DNA of 64,000 nucleotides. It comes from Climacteris rufus (taxonomy: Eukaryota; Chordata; Aves; Passeriformes; Climacteridae). The first letter of the stretch is position 1; every line of letters starts with the position of its first letter. Where the stretch lies: the NCBI GenBank assembly GCA_013398175.1, contig VZRZ01007703.1:2718397-2782396 (forward strand). The letters run 5' to 3'. Under the pieces are notes generated by a model, which did not search any database, was not told where the DNA came from, and saw nothing but the letters and a program-made list of their open reading frames with translations. Of the stretch, positions 38,501 through 50,972 are shown piece after piece. Both the position numbers and the translations under genes were made by a program.

Positions 38501-41500
38501 GTCAATAACTCACAGCATAGAAAGTTAAGGAAAGCCATATTTTTGTGGGATGGAGATAATCTGGATCTAAAATGAAAGATGTGACTCATAATAAATGACA
38601 GTTATGTATTAGACTGCATTTTTTTCTTCCCTCTTTAGTTAGCCAAAAATTATTACAATGTTATTACTCTATTTTTCTGAAGAAATATCTCACTTCCTCC
38701 TCATCTCCTACCTTCTCCTTCTCCAGTTTTCGAGTTAGAGTATTGTGACATATTTTAAATCTATTTTACTTTACAAAAGATAGACTTGATTAGAAGAGCC
38801 CTGGAGGCAACAGTGCCAAACTGTAGCATACCTCTTCTACCACTAGGGACTCACACATACACAGAGACCACAACAAATAATCGTGTTCCTGTTTCCTTCC
38901 TGGACAATCTGTTTGGGCATACCACAATGACTCCATACATTCTAAACTTCCAGGAAGAGCCATTGCATCCCACCTTTCTGTCCATGGCATATGCTTTGGC
39001 AGAGGAATCCTGCCAGAGGTAAAGGGACAACCTCAGATCAAGACCTGCAAGCTCTTATCTTGGATGTGGATATTACTCTCAGAAGTCCCAGTAGATTAAT
39101 AACCTAAGTATGTCACCTTCTAGAACATTAGCCATGCAAGCACATGAGGTTTGATAAATTGCTAAATTTCATGGGATATATGACAATGAGTAAAACAGAT
39201 CCCCTCAAACAGGAAAATCAATCAAATTTAGTAATGCTTTGCAAAAGAAATACACGGAGTTAGACATAGTTCTAAAAAGACTTGACCTCTTTCTTCATTG
39301 CTTGAAAAACGTGTTTGGGCCTAGGGCAGAGCTCTGTAAAAACTTACAAAGTCATGCCTTTGCCTGGGGACCCTTTGTTCATGACCTAAGTTGGATTTCT
39401 CTGCCCCCACTGTTAAACAGGACCCTCTGATTGTGATATGGTACATCTTAAAGCAGTTCCTCACCTTGTCCTCCCAAGTCTGCCATTGGTATTGACACCT
39501 CTTTCCCTTGCTCTGGCTCTTCCTTTGCCCTTGTTTTGCTTGCTGCCTCACAGCCTTTGGTATCCTTTGGAAGAACATGACATTATCAGGTTTTCATCCT
39601 CCCAAGGCAAAGGTCTTACCACTCTAATATTACTCCTAGCTAAGACACATCAATGACATCGCCAAGTCCTTCATGACAGGGAGAGAGCCCTCATGTAAAA
39701 AGATATATGGTTTGTGAAATGAAACCAGTCTTCAAATTCTGGGAACTAGTGTCCAAAGTTAACACTCCAGAGTGTCTCATTGTATTTTCCACCCTTAATA
39801 TTTACTTGACTTTGGATTTGAGAAGAATATCTGCTCTTTAAAACATGGCGTCTGTGTTCAGACACCAACATCCATTAACTGCAATGACAGAGTAGGAAGA
39901 AGGAACAAAAACCAGAGAGACTAATCCTTTGTTAATGGAAGATGTCATATCACCACAAAATCAATTTGTTGAGGTGACATCCTGCCTGTCTGTTGCTTTT
40001 GGTGAAAGTCACAACACCATGGTAATAGTTTCTCAGAGCTGAGCTACTTTCTCTTACATATAGAAATTAATCACACCTTAATTGAACGAATTCTAAAGCT
40101 AGTATTTGACTGCATATTGGCAATCCTTGGCCTTGTGAAATAGCTTTTCCTAGTGGTGAGTTCTGGGACATAAGCTGCAAGAAGCAAACACACAGACCAT
40201 GTGTGTCAATGAGCTTTCCATCACAAGACCCATTCAGGACTGATTGTGTTTTCTGAAGTAAATGTAGAGTGACATCTTCTGTCAGGTTAATTACAGCCTC
40301 CTAAAACAAATAAGCATTTAAAAAGCTTTTCTTTCCTTTTTAAAATCTAATTTCAATGTTATTTAAGTATTCACAGAAATTTCTGCCTTCTAACGGCAGA
40401 GATCCTGAAGTGCAGCATACAAGTGGCTAGTGAGAACTACCTTTTTTAGACTCTGTAAACTTATTAGAATGCAAAAACTTAAATTAAGCAGTTTGTTTAT
40501 GTTAAAACTGGCTTAATGTGAGTGTCAAACAGCAGAAGAGTGCTGCAAGACAATCAATTAGTGAGAGTCTATTACAAGGTGTAAATTAAGACCGCTAACC
40601 TAGTTATTTTACGTAGCTTACTGATAGGCAAGTTAAGCTACTATGTAGATTCTATTTCCCATTAGTAGGGATTAAGTGATGTTAGAAGATCTAAGTGAAT
40701 CAAATGGTTTAAGAATTTAAAGTTTATAAAAAGGCCAGAGTATAACTTATACATCAACTCTTTGTCTCAGAACTGTAAGTTTTTAAACAATTCAGAAATT
40801 AATAATCAGTGTGTTTGTTGATTTTTCATTTGTTTTTGTATCATTTTGTGAAAGTCTTCTTTCCTTTAATATTTCAGGTGCTGTATTCCTACACACAGAA
40901 GTGGGAAGAGTTGCTGTTTGGTCAGGTGGGACACACAGCTGCATGGCCACTCTTCCACAGCACAGCACCCAGCAGGGAGGATACAGTCTCCTGAGCCTTT
41001 TAATATAGCTGCCTCCCAAAAGCATATTTGAAATGAACACATCAGATGCAAAAGTCAGACATTGCACTGTTGATTCACATCAGTATGAGAAAAAAGCCCT
41101 CTACTGTACATCAAAATCAACACTCTAAAGAACTAAGATCATCACTCTTTCTCATGCCAAGAGAAGGGATTAGGGTTGATAAGAGTTACTTCTGTCTATG
41201 ACATCTCTAGGATCTGGCTACCCCAGATTTATGGCTCAGATTTTATTTGCCTACAGACTCTGACCTCTTAATTTACAGCTGTCTTAGGTGAATACATCTC
41301 GTTCCAAGACAATTCCTTATGGCAGGAATGCGACACTATCTCTCTATATTGCATAAGGGATTACTTTCCTAATCTGGGATTTGGAAAGAGAATAGCAATT
41401 AGTAAATCAATTGTTCTGAATTAAGACATCCTTGGACAAATTCTGGAAAGCACTATGGACTGAGGAATCCTTGGTCTCCAATGAGAAGACAAAGAATTCT

Positions 41501-42524
41501 TTTTTGCTTCCTAGTACAGTGTGTGTTGGGTCAAGAGAGAGTTGGTGCCTGCAAATAGCCAGCAGCACACACTGGATAGTCACTGTTCCCTTATCCTTCT
41601 TCATCAGGGATCACTGATTTCTCAATCAGCTTCTCTTTCAGTGCATTCCTTCTGGCAGCAAAACTGCTCCACTCAACACCTAAATGCTCATGAAACACCT
41701 AAACTTCCAAGTATATCTGGGAAAGAGACAGTGGGAGCTGCTTTAAGCAGAAATTTCTTTCCCCTTTGAAGATGCTGGTTCACCAAAACCAACACTTTTT
41801 CTAACATAAAGCCTTAAGATTTCTTAAATTGTTTTTCTGCTCTCCCTAGAAATATACTTTAGAAATTGTAAAAATATTTCCCAGGAGTGGGGGGGGGGAG
41901 ATTGTTTTCTTCATCAAAACAAGGTTTTACAGCTTTATTTTGGAATTATTATTATTTTTGTTTTATTAAACTGACTATTAACCACTGCAACTATTTTTAA
42001 TGTTAGAAAGCTACATTAAGTATTTTTATAGATAAACAACAAACTTCTAAAATGTCACTTAATGCTTTTTTAAATAACTGTCAAAATATTATACAATATG
42101 ATTTATTTCATCTGTGAAAAATTTTCACAAGGTAAAATTTTCTTTTTTCTGCAGGTATAACCAAGCAGCAACATATATTCAGCTTTGCATAATGGTTCTT
42201 TCCCCTGTTTTTCTTTGAATCCACTACCCTCTATCCTAAAGGCAGGTCTTACTCATGTCACATAGCTGAGTTCTAAAAAAAAGTGTTTCAAGTTGTTAAA
42301 GCTTAAAGTGGGTGATTTAGTCATGCAGGCAGTAAGTTTGTTTAGGGTGTCTAAAAACAAGCCTGATCTGAGCAAGTTTTTTTAGGCTGTTTCTTTAGTT
42401 AATGGAAAATTAATATCATCTGTACAGGGTATTGGTTCAAGTGTAGGATGTTGGTTCAAGAACAGTGTCTAAGATATATGGGATTAATTATCTTGAAGAC
42501 TTGTCTACGGGCTGACTATAGAGC
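35523..42524. other. Unique AT-rich noncoding DNA
   Basis: Seven kilobases with no recognised gene or repeat. Frames up to 122 codons (36056-36424) have no domain. A short hairpin at 40613-40641 and a run of nine or more G near 41889-41898 are the only small features noted. Confidence 0.5.
40613..40641. other. Perfect 8-bp inverted repeat, 13-nt loop
   Basis: GTAGCTTA at 40613-40620 is matched by TAAGCTAC at 40634-40641. The stem does not extend outward. It is too small for a microRNA precursor and may be chance. Confidence 0.6.
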
Positions 42525-42590
42525 ACGCCAGGTAAATAGGTCAGACTAGATGAACAACTCTGACATATCTAAAGTTATAAAAGACTAATG
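42525..42590 (+). repeat. Ancient CR1-like 3' end remnant
   Basis: The order GGTAAATAGGTCAGACTAGATGA followed by a diverged 'CTCTGACATATCTAAAGTTAT' resembles the 3' terminus of old CR1-type LINEs that are abundant in turtles and crocodilians (a block reading roughly 'gtcagactagatga' then a terminal tandem motif). It is short and diverged; the class call is by pattern only. Confidence 0.45.
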
Positions 42591-42847
42591 CCTTCTCTCC
42601 TTCCCAAAGAAATTAATGAAAACATGGAGGATTTATTAACAGTATTTGAGTTAGTTTTTTTTTTTTTATTTCTAAACAATTTTAGGGTTTTTCCTGCCTT
42701 ATATTTTCAACAATATTTCTCACTAACAAAAGAAAGCTTTTGTTTTCCTAAATAATTTGATTTTATTATTTAAACTTGGCATCCCCAAGCAAACCTTGTC
42801 AAGCTGTCACACTGCCATCACAGGACTATATGGGAAAAAAAAGAGGA

Positions 42848-42930
42848 GAATATTGTTGTCCCTACTTTATGGAAGAAGACATGGGCATATAGAGACGAAA
42901 TGGTGCTCCAGACTTAATAAACCTTTGAGA
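42848..42930 (+). repeat. MIR-like SINE core remnant
   Basis: TATTGTTGTCCCTACTTTATGG followed by AAGAAGACATGGGCATATAGAGACG follows the MIR core in order: a 'TTATCCCCATTTTA' block, a 'GAGGAAACTGAGGCA' block and an 'AGAGAGG' block. It is strongly diverged, as expected for an insertion of early amniote age. Confidence 0.5.
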
Positions 42931-45900
42931 AATTCTTGATAGAATACTAGATTGTTGGTAAGCTGTTATTAGAAACAGAAACTAAAATTATATAGTAGCA
43001 CTGAGGATATTCCCCCATGCAGCTATATGAAGACTCTTAACTGAAGAGTTCATGGATTCTTTTTTCAGTACTGCTTATCTTCTGATTTTGAGTGCTTTCC
43101 TAAAAATATACGCTTCTTAAACATATTTATGTAGCAGATTATGTCAAAACAAGCAACATAATTCCTAATCAGTGCAAACCTGGTTTCCTCCTCTCTTTTG
43201 AATTCACCAACATAATGGGAGAAAAACAACTTCCATTATAGAAATCCAGCATCTGAAAAGTAGAGCCAAGTCAAAAGTAACAGAAATCATGTATTATATG
43301 CTATTTTATGTTCATCTTCCATGTCTAAGCTGTCAACCTTTCAGTCTCTGTTCTCTAAAAGGGAGTGTAAGAACTGTCATTTAATAGTCAAGGGATATTA
43401 GCAATGAAAGAACTATTATTTAAATAAAAATAAGAGTTGTGAAACAGATGTTGCAGCTGTGTGATCTCAAGTTAAGTTTTGGTTTTTTTATGTCGGCAAC
43501 GATATTTCATTCAGCAACCCCAAAACAGATATGAATGATAAAATTCAACACACCTTGTGTTTAGACCTCTGGCAAGAAACGTGGACTGAGTGTGTATGTG
43601 GCAGGCTGCCTCAATGACTGACACAAAGCAAATGCTAAATTTAGCATGCCGTCATTTGAGAGCTGACCCAGCAGAACAGCACCTCAGTGGGCTGGAAGTT
43701 TTTTTTTTATATCCCTGCTCTCTCAATTATAGCGTCACATCCCATTTAGCACTCCAAATTCACAGTCATTTACAGACACCACCCAAGCCTAGGCAGTCAG
43801 CTGAAAGGATACAGCCATCTGGTTGTTATTATTAGCCATCAAAGTTCTGAAACATTGTCATCTTGTGGCAGGTTGAGGACATAACAAGGGAGATAGCTGC
43901 TTCTCCAGGGCATTTCCCTGGCCCTGGAAACAACCAACATGCCTGGGGAGATGTTGAGTGTAAGGCACATGTAGAAATGGCTGCAGGGGAGTTTCCCTAG
44001 TTTCCCTAGTGCCATAGTCCGGGCAATCTGGGGCAAACTAAATCACAGCTGGCTTACATCACAGGATCAGGTCTAACTTGTAGCACTGTGTGTTCATTCC
44101 AGGTGTAGCAATACTCATTAAATACAAAGCAATTTAACCATTAGATCCACTCATTTTTTTACCAACTTGAGGAAGTACCAGCAGTTTGCATATTGATATC
44201 TGGCTACATAAATAAGTAGCCAATAAAAATTAGACCTGACAGAGGTTAAAAGGTGACCAAGAGTAACCTAATGTTAGTAACTGTTGTGCCATCCTACATT
44301 TTCTTGCTTGGTTTTAGGAGAGATCCTATTGAAAGAGCTTTGCTATCTCTGATTTGCACTGTCACATGCCTTCCTCCAGAGCATCTGAAGGACATGCTAA
44401 ACTCAGCACAGTTCTTCCCAGAGATTACACTGTGTGCACTCATTATCCAATAGAACAGTGTGTCACCTAACCTTGAGTCATCACTGAGTCACTTTTAGCT
44501 CTTCAGGACTCAGCACCATAACTTTCTACCCAAAATTCCTGAGTCATACAGGGGCAAAGCAAAGGAGAGACACAACAGAACTTCACTTTACATAAACACC
44601 TATTGACATGCACAGGCTAAGGGCGCATCTATCAGGGCAGATGCAGACACATCTGGCCCCATAGAGAAGGAAATACTCAAATATGCCCAGCAATATACCA
44701 AAGCAGCTGCACAGTTCTAAGAGCAAAGGTCTGGATTCAGCAAATTTGAATTGTTGGACTGGATATCTTTGCTGCCTATGAAAACCCAGGTTTCAGCAAT
44801 GTGTGACTGCCTTCTCCCATTGCCTTCTCCTTTGCTAACAAATTCGTAGTAGAAAACAGAATTTGCACAAGTCTCCAAGCTCTTCCATATGAAATCGTTA
44901 GTTACTTACACTAAAAATTATCTCACAGCACCACACCTGGATTAAAATAAGTTCTTGAAGGTTTTACTATTTCCTACAGAGTCAAGCCCAAGGCCATTTG
45001 GTTCCCCTTGCAATAAATAAGAATTTCCATTTTCATATGTCACCTGATGGTGGACTGTGAGTGAAAGACTCGTGGAAAAACCAATTATAGTCTCTTGATA
45101 TGTATAAAGTGAATAAATTCCTCATTATGTCTGAAAGAAAAAAAACAAGAATCACCACCACAAATGCAGGCCAAATCAAGAACTGAGCAATAATAGTAGG
45201 GAGAGGTTCAGTAAAGAATGAAAGCAAATGGATACAGATTTTTTTTTCCAGTGATGATATATGCAGGCATGTGTACGCATAAACTGAAACACACAGAAAT
45301 ATCACAGACAAAGAACACAACAGAAAGTCAAGGCAGCTAGTCATTGTATGACCCGGACCAGAAAGAAACCCAGGAGTGAAGGGAATGCAGACTGGAAAAC
45401 AAAAGAGTATGGGCAGGAATTATAAGAGAGAAAGCATTCTTCTCTTTGATTTCTACTGATCTGGAAAGAGAAACTTTCATACACATTAATAAATATGTTT
45501 TATCAAATCAATGAAAAATTGTCTTCTACCTAAAGATTTCATCCCAGTAATAGCAACCTGAAGAAACTCAAGATTTTGTTGAAGGCTAGGATTGCAAAAG
45601 GGAGGGATGTATCACATTTAGCCTCATGTCTAAGACTACTAAACTGCCTGTGAGAAATGTAAGGCCACAGTTCTGCACTAACCAGGAGCAGACTTGGACT
45701 TGGATCACTTGGGATTACTCAGCCACATGACCCTACCCTGGATTAGGCAGGTAGGCAAAGCTTGTTTATGCCACTCTCAGTAGAGGAGAAAGTATCTGGC
45801 TGTGAGTAACATCAGAGTTGAGCAGTCAGATAATATCTGAGCTGGCATAAAATCTAATGCATAATTGTCTGCTTCAAAAATCCCTTGAGCACACTGGAAA

Positions 45901-48900
45901 AGTCAGGGTTACTCTGAACTGGTTCTGTGACGTACCGTATGGCTGTGACATTTTAAATCCTACATTTAAATCCTGGTTCTAAAACCATATTTTCTACTCC
46001 TTGCAGCCACAGCCTAAGGAATAAAAGAGCAAGGAAAACACTGCAAAGATAGCAGCCAGCTAAGAGGCAACATTAAAGCAGAAGTATGCCTCAAATCCCA
46101 TCCCTCTATGGGGTTTATTGAATATAAATAGAGTAGCAGGAAGAAAACTGAGATGCCTCAAGCACTCCTGCATCATGTTTATTATCTGGCGTGATGCACA
46201 TTTATTTATTCCACATAAAACAGAAGCTTTAACAGAGGGAATAAGAGCATCTTCAGTCTGCCCACAGTAGTTAATCCCAAGTTCAAATCACTTCAGAAAG
46301 ATGAGAAAAGTTAAATCCTTCCCATCATCCCCATAAAGTCTGAGATATAATTAGTAGGTGAATGATAAAACAGAAATGAAATGGAGATGGAGATGGAATG
46401 AGACATGCCAGCACTTCCAGAGATGATCCACATGAAGCCCAGCTCAACAAGCAGCACTGGAGCATGCTTCCAGACAGTCACAGAGGAAGCTAAACAAGTT
46501 GGGAACCCAGCTCAGACCCCAGGCCTTCAGAGAGCTCCACTATGACAGCAAATTGCACATGTGCCCTTCAGGTATCACCAGTGTGAGGCACTATGAAGCA
46601 AGACTACCAATCCACATTTTGGATCTATTAAGAGCACCAGTGAGGTGGGCCCTCAATTTCAGATGCTTTGGGATAATAAGAACCCAACGCCTAGACAATA
46701 CCTAATGGAATACAGCCACTGCCTGCTGCAGCCTTGGAGAACACCAGCACCTCTCCTCTCACAGTGCAGAATTGCAATGGGGATTCTCCCCTATCATGGC
46801 TACCTTCTAGTATTGAGATTATGTGTTTGGGTATGAAAAGGTGGATAGTAACATCCCAGACAAGTCTCCAGTGTAAAGTCTGTCACAACCAATAAAGTTT
46901 CACCATGGAAGAATTATGATTCAAGGATTTTCAGGACTAAGGGAAGCAAAGGAGAATGTGTTCACTGCTTAAAGGACAGTCTAAATGTTATTTTTCCAAA
47001 GCCATTCATTAATTCTTTTTTTCACCCATGAGAGTCATACTCCTATAAATGCTGTCTCATATATTTAGAGGCATAAAAGGTGACCGGCCCCTACTTAAAT
47101 GAATGAAAACCATGTTCCTTTCTAATCAGATTTTAAAGGAGATCACTAATCAGCAATTTTTGAATGAGGAACTCTAGCCAACTAATCCATATCCTGTGAT
47201 ACCTTCACCTTCCCGTTTACCTTCTCACTGCCATTGCTCACATGGTTATTTAGCCGATCAGATGCTGAAATGTTGGGTTGGCATTTATTTAAGCAATGTA
47301 AGCATTTTTATGCAGACCAAGGGAAAACACCTAAACAATACTAAAGCAAGGAGCAGCTGTCTGCAGTTTATCTTCCTTGATTTAATTGCAATAGGATTTA
47401 CATGAGATCCTCTTCATATTCAAGTTATCACATTAGGGAGTGTGGGCTTGTGGTGAAGAGTGACAGACATTTGAGAAACTTGTCCAGCATTTGCAGAGGA
47501 CAAGCTTCCAGATCTGAGCAGAGAAATATGTGGAGTTCACTGTTACAGAGTTGGAAAGGACACAGTGGATTGCTTTTGAATTAGGTTCAGAGTTGATATT
47601 ATTTTCAAATAGCTCACCTGATGCAGCACATAAAACTCCTGCATTAACTCAAGGTTCTTTAAGGTGTTTATCCTTTAAACTGTCCTAGCTAAGTATCTCT
47701 GAGGGTTAATATTTTGTCTTCTCTTGGAGGGTAATTTTAATGTCATTTACTTTAATTAATTTTCTGAACAGCTGTCAGCCACTGCAGTCACAGAGTCCTG
47801 AAGGAGTTAGGACACTAGCTCTACTTCCTCTTCCTAGCTCTTTTTGCACTACCCTCTCAAGGCCTTAGAATAGATAAAACCTAGTTTTCTTCACTCATCT
47901 CCAATGCTGGAAGGGAGGCTGAGAGGTCAGAATTATACAAATAATAATGCCATTCCTGTGGAGAATCATGCTACCAATAGTACAGGAAATGTTAGTCTTT
48001 GAGCTGATATTACAGATTTGAAAGATGGCTGCTATCCTGGCTGCTCCAGCAATTATTGAAGTAGACTTAGTGTCTGGAGTCTTTCAAAGGCAGCTCATCA
48101 AAAAATACTTTACTTTCCAGGTTACTTTCCCTAAACTGAGCAAGAGCCAAGAGTTGCTACCATTAAAGCAGGCAAAATGCCATCTGTCAGTGATGCTCAG
48201 ACTCTCTAGGAGGTAGTGGTTTCTGCTTCATGCAGAGTTCAGGGTTCTGTGGTACTATAAAGCATCAATATCCCTTCTGTGCACTGGCCCTGCTCTGTGC
48301 AATTCAGGGTCTGGCACCCTGCAGTACCAAGCCATGATGGGGACAGTCTCCACAGCTCACAAATGCACACTTTTACAGCCTGAACTTTAAAAGGTGGATG
48401 TGCAAAACAGGGAAGTTTTCCAGCACAAATCCAGTATGAGTCAAGGTAACCAAGCACGCTGGCATACAAACATTGTGTATTCCCACAGCGTGCTGCTCTC
48501 TAAGACTGCAGAACACACAAGGTGACCCTCTTGGTGGGCATTCATTATGTTTAATCTGTCCATTTGTTCTTCTGTCAAATGGGTAATTTCTGAAGAACTG
48601 GCCTTTATTTTTTCTCTGGCCAGAGTGTTTCTTGTGTGGTATATTAGAGTACCAGCTCCAGAAGAGCCAATGACTTTGATATTACTGTGAAAGAACAGAG
48701 TAAGTGCAGTTATCACAATTGCTCTCACTTCACAAGCAATATATGACATTAGATTTCAGACAGGGTATATTGTTTGTTCAGATCCCAGAGCAATTTTTAT
48801 TTACTCTGGTACTAGCAGGCTCACTAAAAACACATATTAATTTAGGTTAAGAAAAAGAATAATTAATCAATTTTTCTGTTAATCTTACTTGCAATCTGTC

Positions 48901-49279
48901 CAGGTCATTGTAATTCAAATGTTTTGCCCTCCTTGTCTCAGACAGAGCTTTCACTTTCATGAAAGTATTAATGTATATATGAATATATGGATATGAAAAT
49001 ACGGAAACATCATCCATACTGTCAAACTGCGCACTTTACTCATCATGCTATCTTTAGTCATGAGTGCTCACTAAAAAAGCCTTTTAGCAGAATCTTTTAG
49101 CTTATTAAAACCTGTGTTATAATACATTTCCTACTAAGTAGTCTAAGAGAGGGTGTGTACCTTTGACTAGACTTTAGACTTCCAGAGAAAGACTGGCCCC
49201 ACCTCCAAAAGGGATTAATTCTAGTCCAAAATGGTGACAAGTGAGAGAAAGGAAGCATTGTTAAACATAGTGTGTATAT
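42931..49279. other. Unique noncoding DNA
   Basis: No gene recognised in 6.3 kb. The 66-codon frame at 44253-44453 lies after a T-rich stretch ending in TTTTAG and could be mistaken for a terminal exon, but nothing else supports it. A GTTTCCCTA direct repeat (two copies) lies near 43991-44009. The 103- and 102-codon minus-strand frames at 45033-45344 and 48441-48749 have no domain. Confidence 0.5.
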
Positions 49280-49385
49280 AGAGGAAAGCAATACAAAGAA
49301 AGAACTTGCCCAAGATCACAAAGGAAAACAGAGACAGAGTGGTAATGGAATCCAAATGTTCTAAAACACGGTTCAGCTGCCTTAA
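49280..49385 (+). repeat. MIR-like SINE remnant (core to 3' part)
   Basis: GAACTTGCCCAAGATCACAAAGG, then AGACAGAGTGGTAATGGAATCCAAATG and a GCTGCCTTAA end reproduce in order the MIR 'acttgcccaaggtcac', 'agtggcagagc', 'gaatc' and 'ctgcct' blocks. This is the clearest of the ancient SINE remnants here. Confidence 0.6.
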
Positions 49386-50259
49386 TAGTAACTTTTTTTT
49401 TGATTTTATGTTTTTTTAAACTCTTTTCACTTCACTTAGATATTATGGTGACAGCTGCCTCACAGAAATCAAAAAAAATGGATGGAAAGCAGGTGTCAAG
49501 AATTTCTTGAAAACAAGCAAGAAAAACAAGAGATTTTTACTTTATCCAGGGTGCATATTGACTTGTCTGCTGTCTTCATTGTAAGAACACCACACTACTT
49601 TGATAGGTTCCCCAATTCTTTTATATAGATCATTTTTATAATTGATAGTGTTACTGTGTAAGGCAATCTGCTGCTGAATTAAAGATTAAACCAAAACTAA
49701 GCCCTCAGTCAGTGTGAATGTGTATATTATTCAAGATTCTTGTTTATTATAACGGTAATTTTACCCTTTAATGCTCCTGAAGAGTAAAAATCTTCAAAGT
49801 CAAAGCAATGAGCTTACTGTAAATTATATTCCCAGGAGGGATGAGCCTGAATTGTCTTACCAGAATAGTCCACCTCAATCATTTTGAAAAAGCAAAAACT
49901 AGGTGATCTGTACACTTTTTAAACAACTCAGTTTCACCTAATATTTTTCCTTGCAAATTTGCAAGCTTGTGACTCATACATGTTCCCAACACTTTCTTCA
50001 TTAACAGGAGAAAGAGAGATCTTCTATCTTATTCAACACACAGTCCAGCTGAAATCCAGCACTCATGTAGACAGCAGAAAGGGGAAAGAATTAAACAGCA
50101 TAGAAAACCTGCAAAAAAATTCTGCCTGTTGTGTGCAAAGCACTAACATTAAAGTACAGCTGGTTAAAGAAACAGTTTATTGTCCTGGCAGCAGGCAGAA
50201 AATTTATCTGAATGCTATCCACTGGTATTCCCAGAAAGTGCAATATTAAAGGCTTCACT
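49386..50259. other. Unique AT-rich noncoding DNA
   Basis: No gene recognised. A 96-codon frame at 49959-50249 has no domain. Confidence 0.5.
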
Positions 50260-50350
50260 GACTTGGAAGAGAGGAAACCCAGGCTCTGGCCACAGACCAG
50301 TGGGGCTGTGTGACCTTCTGTTCTGCACCTGGCTCCTTTGACTAAACACC
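50260..50350 (+). repeat. MIR-like SINE remnant (5' to core part)
   Basis: GAGAGGAAACCCAGGCTCTGGCCAC followed by GGGGCTGTGTGACCTTCTG matches the MIR order of a 'cctggctctgccac' block and a 'ctgtgtgacctt' block. Together with the copy about 1 kb upstream it may derive from a separate insertion, since the parts are in the wrong order for one split element. Confidence 0.45.
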
Positions 50351-50616
50351 AATACCTACATGTAAGCTAGTCACTGCAAAGTTAATTGACAGCAATGAAC
50401 TCATCCAAACTACATGTCTCAAATATGGCCACAAAAACCCATCCTGAAATTGCTTTTCTCTCTCTCCAATAAGCAGAAGAGGACTTCTTGGCAGCTTGCT
50501 TAGCTGGAGAAGTGTAAACTCAGTGAAACAAATAAGGGCCCAACCTTTTCTTCAGGCTTTTATAGCAAGCAGTGTGTTTGTTAGTCATGTGTCACTCCCA
50601 CTATACTAACATGTAT

Positions 50617-50972
50617 AGGAAAGGAAGACACTGACCTGTTAGAGAAGGTCTGGAGGAGGGCCATAAGATTATCAGAAAGCTGGAGCACCTCTGCCATGAA
50701 GACAGGCAGAGTTGACTGGCAGAGGGTTGGGGTTGTTCAGGAGAAGCTGGAAGAAGTTGTTGCTGGAGAAGCAAAGGCTTCAGGGAGACCCTTACAGAAA
50801 CTTGCCAGTACCTAAAGGAGGTTAATAAAAATAATAAGAAGATATTTTTTAGGCTGGGTGTACTTTGAGCAACCAAATTTAGTGGAAATGCCCCTGCTCA
50901 TACCAGGGTGACTGGAAATAGATGATCATTAATGGTCCCTTCCAATCCAAACCTTTCAATAATTCTATGATT
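50617..50972 (+). mobile_element. CR1 LINE, 3' fragment with internal gaps
   Basis: The segment reads forward through GGTCTGGAGGAGGGCCATAAG, a CTGGAGCACCTCTGCCATGAAGACAGGC block, a GTTGTTCAGGAGAAG block, and ends GGTCCCTTCCAATCCAAAC...AATTCTATGATT, the CR1 3' terminus. The middle is diverged and partly missing. It is 5'-truncated near 50617. The 91-codon minus-strand frame across it is a shadow. Confidence 0.85.

Noticed and set aside
40613..40641. microRNA precursor
   Set aside because: The stem is only 8 bp; a precursor needs roughly 25-30 paired bases.
44253..44453. Possible terminal exon after a TTTTAG acceptor
   Set aside because: Only a splice-acceptor-like match; no donor partner, no domain, no poly(A) signal nearby that I could tie to it.
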